From Leisingera aquimarina DSM 24565 (GTDB lineage: Bacteria; Pseudomonadota; Alphaproteobacteria; Rhodobacterales; Rhodobacteraceae): 64,000 bases of DNA. The stretch is from assembly GCF_000473165.1 (NCBI RefSeq), contig NZ_KI421504.1:2464009-2528008 (forward strand), in the 5' to 3' direction. The position numbers were made by a program, and so were the translations under genes. The number at the start of each line of letters is the position of its first letter. Within the stretch, counting starts at the first letter, position 1. This document shows, one piece after another, positions 51,381-59,778 of this stretch. Under the pieces are notes generated by a model that was given only the letters and a program-made list of their open reading frames with translations, ran no database searches and had not been told where the DNA came from.

Positions 51381-53045
51381 TCAGGCGACCTTTTTCTGGG
51401 CCTCGGGGTACAGCGCAGCCTTGAACGGCTCCATGCCGATCCGGCGGTAGGTTTCGAGGAAGGTTTCCTCGGCGCCTTCACGCTGCGCCATATAGACCTC
51501 TACGATGCGTTCCACTGCAGGCACGATCTCGTCATAGGCAAAGCCAGGGCCGGTGCGGGTTCCGATGGCAGCCGTCTCAGTCGCGTCGCCGCCCAGGGTG
51601 ATCTGGTAGTTCTCCACCCCTGCGCGGTCCAGACCAAGAATGCCGATATGGGCAACATGGTGGTGGCCGCAGGCGTTGATGCAGCCCGAAATCTTGATCT
51701 GCAGATGGCCGATGTCATGTTCCATCTTCAGCGCGTCAAAGCGGGTTGCGATCTCTTGCGCGACCGGGATCGAGCGGGCGGTTGCCAGCGCGCAGTAATC
51801 CATGCCCGGGCAGGCGATGATGTCCGAGATCAAGCCGATGTTGGCGGTGGCCAACCCGTGCGCCTTCAGCGTGGCGTGGATCGCGGGCAGGTCGTTCTTG
51901 TGGACATGCGGCAGGATCACGTTCTGCTGGTGGCTGATGCGCAGCTCGTTATAGGCGTATTGCTCGCCCAGATCCGCCATCACCCGCATCTGCTCGGCAG
52001 TCGCGTCGCCGGGGGTTTGTCCGTGCGCTTTGATCGAGATTGTCACGATGGCGTGGCCGTCTGCGCGGTGCTCGGACAGGTTGGTGTCGGCCCAGGCGCG
52101 GAACACCGGGTCGCTTGCATAGGCTGCGTCATAAGCGTCGGTCGGGGCAGAGCGGAACTCCGGCGTTGCGAAATGCGTCTTGATCTCTTCCAGCAGCTGC
52201 TGGTCGGTGCCGTCGTACTGGCCGCGGATCGCCATAAAGGCCTCTTCGGTCATCGCGCGGTATGTGTCGATGCCGTTTTCCGAGACGGTGATTTTGATGC
52301 GTGCCTTGTACTTGTTGTCGCGGCGTCCCAGCACGTTGTAGACGGTCAGAACCGACTCCAGATAGGGCAGCAGATCCGCCTGCGGCAGGAACTCGCGCAG
52401 CACCTGGCCGATCATCGGGGTGCGGCCCAAGCCTCCGCCGACGACAACCCTGAAGCCAATTTTGCCGTCCTGCTCCACCACCTGCAGGCCCACGTCATGC
52501 GCCTTGATCACGGCGCGGTCAGCGCTGCTGCCGGTGATGGCGATCTTGAACTTGCGGCCCAGGAACTGGAATTCCGGGTGGTCGGTGGACCACTGGCGGA
52601 TCAGCTCGGCATAGGGGCGGGGATCGGTCAGCTCATCTGCGGCGGCGCCGGCGAAATGGTCGGCGGTGGTGTTGCGGATGGTGTTGCCCGAGGTCTGGAT
52701 GGCGTGCAGCCCGGCCTCACCCAGCGCGTCCAGCATATCCGGAATATCGCGCAGTTTAGGCCAGTTGTACTGGATGTTCTGGCGGGTGGTGAAATGGCCA
52801 TAGCCCTTGTCCCACTTCTCGGCCAGCAGCGCCAGGGTGCGCATCTGGGCCGAATTCAGGGTGCCATAGGGCACCGCGACCCGCAGCATATAGGCGTGCA
52901 GCTGCAGGTAGACGCCGTTCATCAGGCGCAGCGGCTTGAACTCGTCCTCGGTAAGGGAGCCGTCGATACGGCGCCCGACCTGGGCGCGGAACTGGGCGTT
53001 GCGTTCCGCCAGGAAGGCCTCGTCGAACTCGTTGTACTTATACAT
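51381..53045 (-). CDS. cysI: Sulfite (nitrite/sulfite) reductase, siroheme protein
   Basis: A 554-residue siroheme and [4Fe-4S] enzyme reducing sulfite to sulfide. The cluster and heme cysteines are in ACPGMDYCALA (C-x5-C) and SGCINACGHHH (C-x3-C). Other family blocks: GYGHFTTRQNIQYNW, RNTTADHF and LGRKFKIAITG. The MYKYNEFDEAF start at 53045 overlaps the DUF2849 gene by eight bases. The ferredoxin-type electron donor inferred from fpr fits this single-subunit form. Confidence 0.95.
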   Translation of the reverse strand: MYKYNEFDEAFLAERNAQFRAQVGRRIDGSLTEDEFKPLRLMNGVYLQLHAYMLRVAVPYGTLNSAQMRTLALLAEKWDKGYGHFTTRQNIQYNWPKLRDIPDMLDALGEAGLHAIQTSGNTIRNTTADHFAGAAADELTDPRPYAELIRQWSTDHPEFQFLGRKFKIAITGSSADRAVIKAHDVGLQVVEQDGKIGFRVVVGGGLGRTPMIGQVLREFLPQADLLPYLESVLTVYNVLGRRDNKYKARIKITVSENGIDTYRAMTEEAFMAIRGQYDGTDQQLLEEIKTHFATPEFRSAPTDAYDAAYASDPVFRAWADTNLSEHRADGHAIVTISIKAHGQTPGDATAEQMRVMADLGEQYAYNELRISHQQNVILPHVHKNDLPAIHATLKAHGLATANIGLISDIIACPGMDYCALATARSIPVAQEIATRFDALKMEHDIGHLQIKISGCINACGHHHVAHIGILGLDRAGVENYQITLGGDATETAAIGTRTGPGFAYDEIVPAVERIVEVYMAQREGAEETFLETYRRIGMEPFKAALYPEAQKKVA

Positions 53046-53346
53046 TGGCTTCAGCCTCCTGCTTGCCATGGAAGTAGTTCGAGGGGCCGGTGCGGCGGAA
53101 ATCCTCGCGGAAGTGGGTCGGCTCGGGGCCGTTGGGGCCTGCCTTGGCGTCGGCCAGATAGGCGCCGACGATGCGGATGTTCTGCTTCTCGGCGTCCAGC
53201 AGGCGCAGCTGGGCGTCGGCCTCGTCGGTGATCAGCTCGGCAGATGCCATGTCACGGGTCCAGCTGTCGTCAGCGGTGAAATAGATCACGTCGCCTTCCA
53301 GCAGGTCGTTGGCGGTGATGACTTTGGGCGTAAAGGCGCGGGCCAT
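53038..53346 (-). CDS. DUF2849 family protein
   Basis: A 102-residue soluble protein beginning KVITANDLLEGDVIYF, the DUF2849 opening, followed by AELITDEADAQLRLLDAE. The family occurs almost only ahead of cysI in alphaproteobacterial sulfite reductase operons and has no assigned function. The gene shares one base with the end of cobA (TAATG) and overlaps cysI by eight. Confidence 0.87.
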   Translation of the reverse strand: MARAFTPKVITANDLLEGDVIYFTADDSWTRDMASAELITDEADAQLRLLDAEKQNIRIVGAYLADAKAGPNGPEPTHFREDFRRTGPSNYFHGKQEAEANV

Positions 53347-54164
53347 TATGCAAGCTCCGTTTTGAGGTCGGTCAGGGCGGCGGCCGCTTTGCGCGGCGCA
53401 AGGCCCAGGAAGGTGAGGGCTGGTCCGTCAAAGCCAGCCGCATCAAGGTCGGCAGGCAGGCGGTCCAGATTGGTTTCCAGCACCCGCTGTTCCGGGCGCG
53501 AGGCGTTTTCGACAATGGTCACCGGCGTGGCGCGGTCCGCACCGTGCATGATCAGGCGGCCCTGCACGAAGCGGGCGGATTTCTTGCCCATGTACACTGC
53601 GGCCATCTCGCCCGGACGCGCCAGCGCAGCCCAGTCGTGATCGGCAAAACCGGTCATCGCGTGGCCGGTGATGAAGCGCACCGAGGTGTTGCGCCCGCGC
53701 TGCGTCAGGCTTTGGCCAATACTGGCCACGGCAGCCGAAGCAGCGGTGATGCCGGGGATGATCTGCGTGGCGATGCCAGCCTCTTCGCAGACGGTCAGTT
53801 CCTCGTCCAGACGGGCAAAGATGGTGGGGTCGCCGGCCTTCAGGCGCAGCACCTTTCGGCCGGCCTTGGCATGGGCGACCAGCCGCGCATTGATCTCGTC
53901 CTGGCTGACCTGCGCACCGAAGCCTTCCTTGCCGACATTTTCCAGCACCGCTTGCGGGCCGGCCAGCGCCATGATTTCATCACTGACCAGGCGGTCATAG
54001 AGAATGACATCCGCCTCCTGCAGCGCGCGCATGGCTTTGACGGTCAGCAGATCCGCATCGCCGGGGCCGGAGCCCGCAAAGACAACCTGGCCCGCAGCCA
54101 TACAGGCCATGCTGCCGCGGGTATTGGCGGTGGCATTGGCAGCAGGTGTGGTATGTGCAGGCAT
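53346..54164 (-). CDS. cobA: Uroporphyrinogen-III C-methyltransferase
   Basis: SAM-dependent enzyme making precorrin-2, the precursor of siroheme for CysI. The 272-residue protein has VVFAGSGPGDADLLTVKAM (about residues 27-45, SAM loop), ILYDRLVSDEIMAL, GFGAQVSQDEIN, RLKAGDPTIFAR, and GITAASAAVASIGQSLTQRG. It lacks the oxidase/chelatase domain of full CysG. First gene of the operon; the ATG at 54164 has GGAGGGG upstream. A ~15-residue Ala/Thr-rich tail precedes the domain. Confidence 0.93.
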   Translation of the reverse strand: MPAHTTPAANATANTRGSMACMAAGQVVFAGSGPGDADLLTVKAMRALQEADVILYDRLVSDEIMALAGPQAVLENVGKEGFGAQVSQDEINARLVAHAKAGRKVLRLKAGDPTIFARLDEELTVCEEAGIATQIIPGITAASAAVASIGQSLTQRGRNTSVRFITGHAMTGFADHDWAALARPGEMAAVYMGKKSARFVQGRLIMHGADRATPVTIVENASRPEQRVLETNLDRLPADLDAAGFDGPALTFLGLAPRKAAAALTDLKTELA

Positions 54165-54245
54165 CTGTAAGGCCCCTCCAGCGTGTTTGACTTGAGGTTA
54201 GATATAGGAAATATTCCCGGTATTGCGCTATATGCACGGACAAAT

Positions 54246-54261
54246 AAGAACATAGGTTCTT
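54246..54261. promoter_or_regulatory. Candidate Lrp-type operator
   Basis: AAGAAC-ATAG-GTTCTT, 6-bp perfect arms, in the 147-bp gap between cobA and the divergent Lrp/AsnC gene, 50 bases before the latter's ATG. Confidence 0.45.
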
Positions 54262-54311
54262 GGTGGTTGAAGATGTGGGCCGATTGGTCCTCACAATAGG
54301 AGAAAACAGGA

Positions 54312-54779
54312 ATGACGGTGCGGATCGACGCCACTGACCGGAAAATTCTGGCTGAACTGCAGCGCGACGCGGGCCAGTCGCTGGACGAAATCGCCCGTCA
54401 GGTGGGTTCTTCCAAGACCCCGGTGTGGAATCGGATCCGCAAGCTGAAGGAGGCAGGTGTGATCGGTCAGCAGACGGTGCTGCTGGATGCCGAGGCGCTG
54501 GGGTTCGAGGCCTGTTTCTTTGTTCTCATCCGCACGTCTGAGCATGAGGCGGACTGGCAGGCCAAATTCTTGCAGGCGCTGCGCGACCGCCCCGAGGTGC
54601 AGGAAGCGCACCGGCTTGCGGGCGACATCGATTACATCCTGAAGGTCAGGGTGCAGAATGCGCGCGCTTATGACGTGTTCTATCAGGCGCTGATTGCCGA
54701 AGTGCGGGTGCATAATGTGACGGCGCTATTGTCGATGGAAGAGATCAAATCGACAACGATGCTGCCGCTGCAGCCGTAG
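54312..54779 (+). CDS. Lrp/AsnC-family transcriptional regulator
   Basis: A 155-residue feast/famine-type regulator. N-terminal HTH: DRKILAELQRDAGQSLDEIA and SSKTPVWNRIRKLKEAGVI. C-terminal RAM ligand domain: ACFFVLIRTSEHEADW, VQEAHRLAGDIDYILKV. Divergent from cobA-cysIH-fpr. The arrangement suggests it controls sulfate assimilation, with an amino acid such as cysteine or its precursor as possible effector (inference). Confidence 0.9.
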   Translation: MTVRIDATDRKILAELQRDAGQSLDEIARQVGSSKTPVWNRIRKLKEAGVIGQQTVLLDAEALGFEACFFVLIRTSEHEADWQAKFLQALRDRPEVQEAHRLAGDIDYILKVRVQNARAYDVFYQALIAEVRVHNVTALLSMEEIKSTTMLPLQP

Positions 54780-54798
54780 GAATATGGGTATTTAAGAT

Positions 54799-54869
54799 CA
54801 GAAAGAAGCGGAAGACGGTGTTGCTTCTTTCTGGTCCGGAAATACCCCGGGGTTTGGGGCAGAGCCCCA
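54799..54869 (+). repeat. Dispersed intergenic repeat, copy 4, with flanking inverted repeat
   Basis: Starts with a perfect 11-bp inverted repeat (CAGAAAGAAGC 54799-54809, GCTTCTTTCTG 54823-54833). GGTCCGGAAATACCCCGGGG and a GGGGCAGAGCCCC hairpin follow, lying between the convergent Lrp and P450 genes. Confidence 0.7.
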
Positions 54870-54909
54870 AGTTAGATATGGGTTTGGAGCAGAGCCTCAA
54901 TCTGGCAGC

Positions 54910-56091
54910 TCAGGCGCTCACCATCAGACGGGTCAGACCATGGAAATGGTAGGTGTTGGAAAACTCCGGCGCAGCCGCCAGTTTCAGGTCCGGACAGCGG
55001 TTGAAAAGGATCGGCAGGGCGATCTGCATCTCCAGCCGCGCCAGCGGGGCGCCGACGCAGAAGTGCAGGCCGCCGCCAAAGCTTTTGTTCACTTTCGGGG
55101 GGCGGGTCGGATCGAAATGGTCCGCGTCGTCCAGCGCTTTGGGGTCGCGGTTGGCAGCACCCAGCAGCAGCGCCACCTGATCGCCGCGCTGGAAGGTGTG
55201 GCCGAACACCTCTGCCTCCTCGTAGGCGTAGCGGGTGAACATGTGCAGCGGCGGGTCATAGCGCAGGATTTCCTCCACCAGCCCTTCGATGCCTGCGGGC
55301 GCCAGCCACTCCGGCTGCCAGCCCTGCTGCAGCATGGTTTTCACACCGTTGCCAAGGGAATGCACGGTGGCCTCGTGGCCCGCATTCAGCAAGAGGATGC
55401 AGGTGCCGACCAGCTCATCCGCTGACAGTTTGTCGCCTTCCTCCTCCGCCGCGATCAGGCGGGTGATCAGGTCGCCGCGGGGATCGTTGCGGCGCTCATC
55501 GATGTAGCTGCGCAGGAACTCCGTGAACTGTTGCGAGGCTGTTGCGGCGGCGTGTTCGGTATCTTCGGTGCGCGAGGCCTGATACATCGCCACCATCTTG
55601 TGCGACCAGTTCAGCAATTGCGGTGCCACCTCCTCGGGCACGCCCAGCAGGCGGCAGATGGTGATCACCGGCACCTGGGTGCAATAGGCGTCGAGCAGAT
55701 CGAAGGGCTGGTCCGGGAAAGCATCGATCAGCTGGTGGCACAGATCCTTGAGGCCCGTCTCCAGCGCTGCGATTTCGCGCGAGGTGAAGGCGCGCAGCAC
55801 CAGCCGGCGCAGGCGGGTGTGGCGGGGCGGCTCGGCGTCGAGCATCGAATGCGCTTCAACCGCTAGGAAGGGGGCGAGATGGGCGGGGCCGTCCTTGCGC
55901 AGCTCTTTCGGCACCTCGCGGCCGAAACGGCGGTCACGCAGCAGCATATGCACCGCGGCATGGCCGAAGGCGGCGGCCATGCCGTAGTCCTGCCAGTGGT
56001 GCAGCTGGCCCTCGGCCTGCGCGGCGGCGTAGAAAGGGTAGGGGTCCTGCACAAAGGCGGGATCGGTGGGGGATTGGATTAAAGTCTTCAT
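54910..56091 (-). CDS. Cytochrome P450
   Basis: A 393-residue soluble bacterial P450. I-helix LLNAGHEATVHSLGNG (A-G-x-x-T), K-helix EEILRYDPP (E-x-x-R), PPKVNKSFGGGLHFCVGAPLAR split as the heme loop F-G-x-G-x-H-x-C, with Cys near residue 342. Substrate unknown; the size and I-helix fit CYP107-like hydroxylases. No ferredoxin gene is adjacent. ATG 56091 (MKTLIQSPTDP) is divergent from dctB with only 59 bases between, so the promoters overlap. Confidence 0.93.
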   Translation of the reverse strand: MKTLIQSPTDPAFVQDPYPFYAAAQAEGQLHHWQDYGMAAAFGHAAVHMLLRDRRFGREVPKELRKDGPAHLAPFLAVEAHSMLDAEPPRHTRLRRLVLRAFTSREIAALETGLKDLCHQLIDAFPDQPFDLLDAYCTQVPVITICRLLGVPEEVAPQLLNWSHKMVAMYQASRTEDTEHAAATASQQFTEFLRSYIDERRNDPRGDLITRLIAAEEEGDKLSADELVGTCILLLNAGHEATVHSLGNGVKTMLQQGWQPEWLAPAGIEGLVEEILRYDPPLHMFTRYAYEEAEVFGHTFQRGDQVALLLGAANRDPKALDDADHFDPTRPPKVNKSFGGGLHFCVGAPLARLEMQIALPILFNRCPDLKLAAAPEFSNTYHFHGLTRLMVSA

Positions 56092-56150
56092 ATACCGGTT
56101 GTTGCCGTTGCATCTGGTCAATGCAAGGGCCGCTTTGATAACGTGCCGCA

Positions 56151-57893
56151 ATGAAAACACAGCAACTTCTTCGCTGGAGTCTGCCTGCCGGGTTCCTGTT
56201 GGCCGTGGCGGCATTGGCGCTGGCGGTCTGGTCTTATGGCTACCGCCAGGCTCTGGACAGCCTGGCAGAGCGCAGCGCGGCGGATCTGGCCTTGGCGTCG
56301 GACCGGGTCAGCACGCAGCTGCAGGTCTATCAGGAACTGGCGGTGCTGACCGCCGAACACCCGGCGCTGACGGATCTGTCTACGCCCGCGGCGCAGGACG
56401 CGGCGGCGGAGCTGCTGCGCGCGGTTGCTGATAAGACCGCGGCGCTGGATGTGTTTTTTGCCGCTGCGGACGGCCGGGTGATGGCGGCAGCCGAAGGGGT
56501 GTCCGGCCCGGATGTCTCGGAGCAGGCGTATTTCATCCGCGCCATGCAGGGGGCAATGGGCACCGGCCACGCGGTTTTGCGGCCGGGCGGGCGGCGGGCC
56601 TATTTCTATGCTGCGCCGGTGTTTCGGCCCGGCGGTGTGCATGGCGCTTTGGTTGTGGCAGCGGATGTGAATGATGTGGAACAGACCTGGCGCGGCTCGC
56701 TGCCGGCGGTGTTCTTTACCGGCATCAGCGGCGAGGTGTTCATTTCCAACCGGTCCGAATTGCTGTTCTGGCAGCGCGGTGCGGAGGAGGGAACCCCGAG
56801 TGTCACGCGCAGGGACCGCTATGCAGGGCATGAAATCTGGAGTCTTGAGGGCAGCCCCTATTTGCCCGGCCGCGCGCTGCATCTTTCCGTGGACTTGCCG
56901 CTGATTGGAATGACAGGCGAAATCCTGGTGGATGTAGCGCCGGCCCGGCGGATCGCGGCCTTGCAAGCGGCGGCGTTGGCGGCGGTGTGCCTGGCTCTGG
57001 GCGCCATGCTGTTCATCGTGATGGAGCGCCGCCGCACCCTGGCCGAGGCCAATGCAGTGCTGGAAAGCCGGGTTGAGCAGCGCACCCGGGATCTGTCGGC
57101 GGCCAACACCCGGCTGCGCCGCGAGGTGCGCGAACGCGAGGAAGCCGAAGCCGCCCTGAAACGCGCGCAGGAGGATCTGGTGCAGGCGGGCAAGCTGTCC
57201 GCTTTGGGGCAGATGTCGGCGGGCATCAGTCATGAATTGAACCAGCCCTTGATGGCGATCCAGCAATATGCAGAAAACGGTACGGCCTTTCTGGAGCGCG
57301 GCAAGGCGGAGCGGACCGGCGAGAATCTGGGCCGGATTGCCGACATGGCGGCGCGGATGGCGCGGATCATCAAGAACCTGCGCGCCTTTGCCCGCAATGA
57401 AAGCGAGCCGATGGGACGGGTGGATCTGTTTCAGGTGATCAACGCTGCAGTGGAACTGACCGCGCCGCGCCTGAAGGCGGACCATGTCGATCTGCGCTGG
57501 GACGAGGCGGCCCATACAGCACTGGTGCTGGCCTGGGGCGGCGAGGTGCGGCTGACGCAGGTGTTTGTGAACCTGATCAACAACGCGGCGGATGCGATGC
57601 AGGGGCAGGTGGATCAGGTGATCTCGATCTCTGTCGAAACTGGCCCGCGGCTGCAGGTGCGGGTGCAGGACAGCGGCCCCGGCATCAAGGAGCCGGAGAA
57701 GATGTTCGACCCGTTTTACTCCACCAAGGCGGTGGGCAGTTCCGAAGGCATGGGGTTGGGGTTGTCGATTTCTTACGGGTTGGTGCAAAGCTTTGGCGGC
57801 AATATCCGCGGTGCCAATACCGGCGGCGGTGCGGTGTTCACGGTGGAACTGGAGCCGTGGCGCGAAAGGGCTGAGAAAGGAGATGCCGCATGA
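56151..57893 (+). CDS. dctB: C4-dicarboxylate sensor histidine kinase (DctB-type)
   Basis: A 580-residue membrane kinase. Two membrane helices (about residues 9-29 and 265-288) bracket a periplasmic double-PDC/Cache-type sensor (YFIRAMQGAMGTGH, RRAYFYAAPVF), as in DctB. A coiled coil (LEANAVLESRVEQRTRDL-like) leads to the H-box GQMSAGISHELNQPLMAIQQY, N-box NLINNAADAM, G1 DSGPGI and G2 GMGLGLSIS. It overlaps dctD by four bases. Its divergent neighbour is the P450. Confidence 0.93.
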   Translation: MKTQQLLRWSLPAGFLLAVAALALAVWSYGYRQALDSLAERSAADLALASDRVSTQLQVYQELAVLTAEHPALTDLSTPAAQDAAAELLRAVADKTAALDVFFAAADGRVMAAAEGVSGPDVSEQAYFIRAMQGAMGTGHAVLRPGGRRAYFYAAPVFRPGGVHGALVVAADVNDVEQTWRGSLPAVFFTGISGEVFISNRSELLFWQRGAEEGTPSVTRRDRYAGHEIWSLEGSPYLPGRALHLSVDLPLIGMTGEILVDVAPARRIAALQAAALAAVCLALGAMLFIVMERRRTLAEANAVLESRVEQRTRDLSAANTRLRREVREREEAEAALKRAQEDLVQAGKLSALGQMSAGISHELNQPLMAIQQYAENGTAFLERGKAERTGENLGRIADMAARMARIIKNLRAFARNESEPMGRVDLFQVINAAVELTAPRLKADHVDLRWDEAAHTALVLAWGGEVRLTQVFVNLINNAADAMQGQVDQVISISVETGPRLQVRVQDSGPGIKEPEKMFDPFYSTKAVGSSEGMGLGLSISYGLVQSFGGNIRGANTGGGAVFTVELEPWRERAEKGDAA

Positions 57894-59119
57894 CCCGCAA
57901 GGTGCTGCTGGTGGATGACGATGCGGCGGTGCGCGAGGCACTGGCCCAGACGCTGGAGCTGAATGATCTGGATGTGGTGGCCTGCGGGTCGTTTGTGGCG
58001 GCGAAGGACCACATCACACTGGCGTTCGACGGCATTGTCGTATCGGATATCCGGATGCCGGGGCGGGACGGGTTTCATCTGCTGGACTATGCCCGCGGTG
58101 CTGACGAGGAGCTGCCGGTGGTGCTGCTGACCGGCGAGGGCGATATTCCGATGGCGGTCAAGGCAATGTCGCAGGGGGCATTTGATTTCCTGGAGAAACC
58201 CTGTGCGGCGGCGGATTTCCTGCCGGTGCTGGAGCGGGCGTTGAAAACTCGCGCACTGGTGCTGGAAAACCGGCGGCTGAAGCATCAGCTGGAGACCGGC
58301 GACCCGGCTGCGCGGTTGTTGTTCGGAACCTCGCCGCAGGCCAAGGAAATGCGCCAGCGGGTACGGGCGGTGGCGCCGACGGGGGCCGAGGTGCTGGTCA
58401 CAGGCGCGCCGGGCAGCGGTATTTCCAAGGTGGCGGAGGTCATTCACCTGATGTCGCCTGCGGGGCAGGGGCCGTTTGTGAAACGCCCCGCCGCCGGGCT
58501 GGCAGCCGAGGCAGTGGCGGAGCTGTGCCAGGAGGCCGCGGGCGGGTCGCTGTTTTTGGATGAAGTGCAGGCGCTGCCGGAAGCGGCGCAATATGCGCTG
58601 CTGGCGCAGTTGGAGCAGGGCAGCGGAGTTCGGATCATAGCCGGTTCCAGCGCCGATCTGGCGGGCAAGGCGGAGGCTGGCAGTTTCAGTGCCGACCTGT
58701 TCTACCGTCTGGATGTGATGCGGGTGCGGATCCCCTCGCTGGCCGAACGCCCCGGTGATATTCCGGTGCTGTTCCGCCATTACGTGGCGCAGGCGGCGGA
58801 GCAGGCGGGGATCGAGGCGCCAGAGGTTTCGCAGGACCATCTGGCAGCCCTGATGGCGCAGGATTGGCCAGGCAATGCGCGCTCCCTGATGTCGGCGGCG
58901 ATGCGGTTTGTGCTGGGAATGCCCGAGGAGGCCGTCGTGGCCGCCGGGCTGGGGCTGGCGGAGCAGATGGCGCAGGTGGAGCGCTCGCTGCTGATTGCCG
59001 CATTGGGCCGCGCCAACGGGCGTGCGGCTGCGGCCGCGGAGGCGTTGAGGCTGCCGCGCAAGACGTTTTATGACAAGCTGGCCCGCTATGGCATCCGGCC
59101 TGAGGATTACCGCCGCTGA
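57890..59119 (+). CDS. dctD: DctD-like response regulator with degenerate AAA domain
   Basis: A 409-residue NtrC-family regulator. The receiver is complete (VDDD, phospho-acceptor Asp53 in VVSDIRMPG, Thr81, Lys103). The AAA domain is not: at residues 172-179 GAPGSGIS replaces the Walker A GxTGTGKE, and about 20 residues that should carry GAFTGA between PFVKRP and GGSLFLDEV are absent. Walker B (LFLDEV), the LFYRLDVMRVRIPSLAERPGDI block and the Fis-type HTH (AAEALRLPRKTFYDKL) remain. It can thus probably bind DNA but not remodel sigma-54 holoenzyme; NtrC of Rhodobacter capsulatus is a known GAFTGA-less regulator acting with sigma-70. Confidence 0.9.
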   Translation: MTRKVLLVDDDAAVREALAQTLELNDLDVVACGSFVAAKDHITLAFDGIVVSDIRMPGRDGFHLLDYARGADEELPVVLLTGEGDIPMAVKAMSQGAFDFLEKPCAAADFLPVLERALKTRALVLENRRLKHQLETGDPAARLLFGTSPQAKEMRQRVRAVAPTGAEVLVTGAPGSGISKVAEVIHLMSPAGQGPFVKRPAAGLAAEAVAELCQEAAGGSLFLDEVQALPEAAQYALLAQLEQGSGVRIIAGSSADLAGKAEAGSFSADLFYRLDVMRVRIPSLAERPGDIPVLFRHYVAQAAEQAGIEAPEVSQDHLAALMAQDWPGNARSLMSAAMRFVLGMPEEAVVAAGLGLAEQMAQVERSLLIAALGRANGRAAAAAEALRLPRKTFYDKLARYGIRPEDYRR

Positions 59120-59778
59120 CGGCGCCGGGCTTAAGAGCCATGAGGATTGTCCGCTCCGGCGTTTTTGCCGGGGTACTTAGGGAGGCGGCGCCGCCAGGAA
59201 CCTCGAATGGGGGCAAGGGCGGAGGGAGGACGGGGGTCGCAAGCCCCATGTCCGCTGAAGCCTTCGTTGCGGGACGCCCCTGCACCCGATGATGAGGTGG
59301 TCTCGGGGGTCCTGTGATCTCCTGTTGGTGCGGGGTGCCGGCCCGCACCGATGTCGCGACGGGAAGGAGTATCGCAAGCCGGGGTTAAGGAGCGGCAAGC
59401 GGTGCGTACGGTGAGGACGCAACGCCCCGGCGGACGGCGTGAGGGGGAGAGGCCGGATGCCTCCGGCAGGGATTTTTTCAGCCAGAAGAAGGGCGGCGAT
59501 TCCTTTGCAGTTCTGTCCGGCGCTAACACTTGTGCGGATTTCCGCACAAAGCCCGGAATGCCCTGTGCGGGATTTCGCACAGCTTGCGGCAAGCGCTGCT
59601 TTTGCACATTTGGTCTGACCTGCAAGTTCATGCGATAACGCGAAAAATCCGACAGGCGCATGATTCTCGAATCAATTGTTGAGCGGTTTTCCGCAACTTG
59701 GGATGCTTTGGGCGGGCCTCAGCCATGCGCTGAGTGCAACTTCGGATTTACAGACGATTTTTCTGGGAGGAAAAGACC
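59120..59778. other. Long dct regulatory intergenic region
   Basis: About 660 bases with no supported gene. Bases 59175-59475 are GC-rich with local hairpins (for example GGTGCGGG/CCCGCACC, 59327-59334 with 59342-59349) and may be a structured or repeated element. Bases 59530-59700 hold the DctD-type palindromes. A weak GG-N10-GC at 59715-59728 is the nearest thing to a sigma-54 promoter. Confidence 0.6.
59530..59582. promoter_or_regulatory. Tandem DctD-type binding palindromes
   Basis: TTGTGCGGA-TT-TCCGCACAA (59530-59549) and CTGTGCG-GGATTT-CGCACAG (59563-59582), centres 33 bp apart, about three helical turns. A degenerate third copy, TTGAGCGG-TTTT-CCGCAACT, is at 59679-59698. They lie upstream of dctP. 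Confidence 0.75.

Noticed and set aside
51117-53231. 704-residue open frame antisense to cysI/cysH
   Set aside because: A shadow of cysI and cysH, which carry all siroheme, Fe-S and nucleotide motifs.
56118-57941. 607-residue open frame antisense to dctB
   Set aside because: It covers dctB exactly, has shadow-type composition, and dctB has full kinase motifs.
59715-59728. Sigma-54 promoter for dctP
   Set aside because: Only GG and GC at the right spacing match; the TGGCAC and TTGC contexts are absent, and the DctD lacks GAFTGA.
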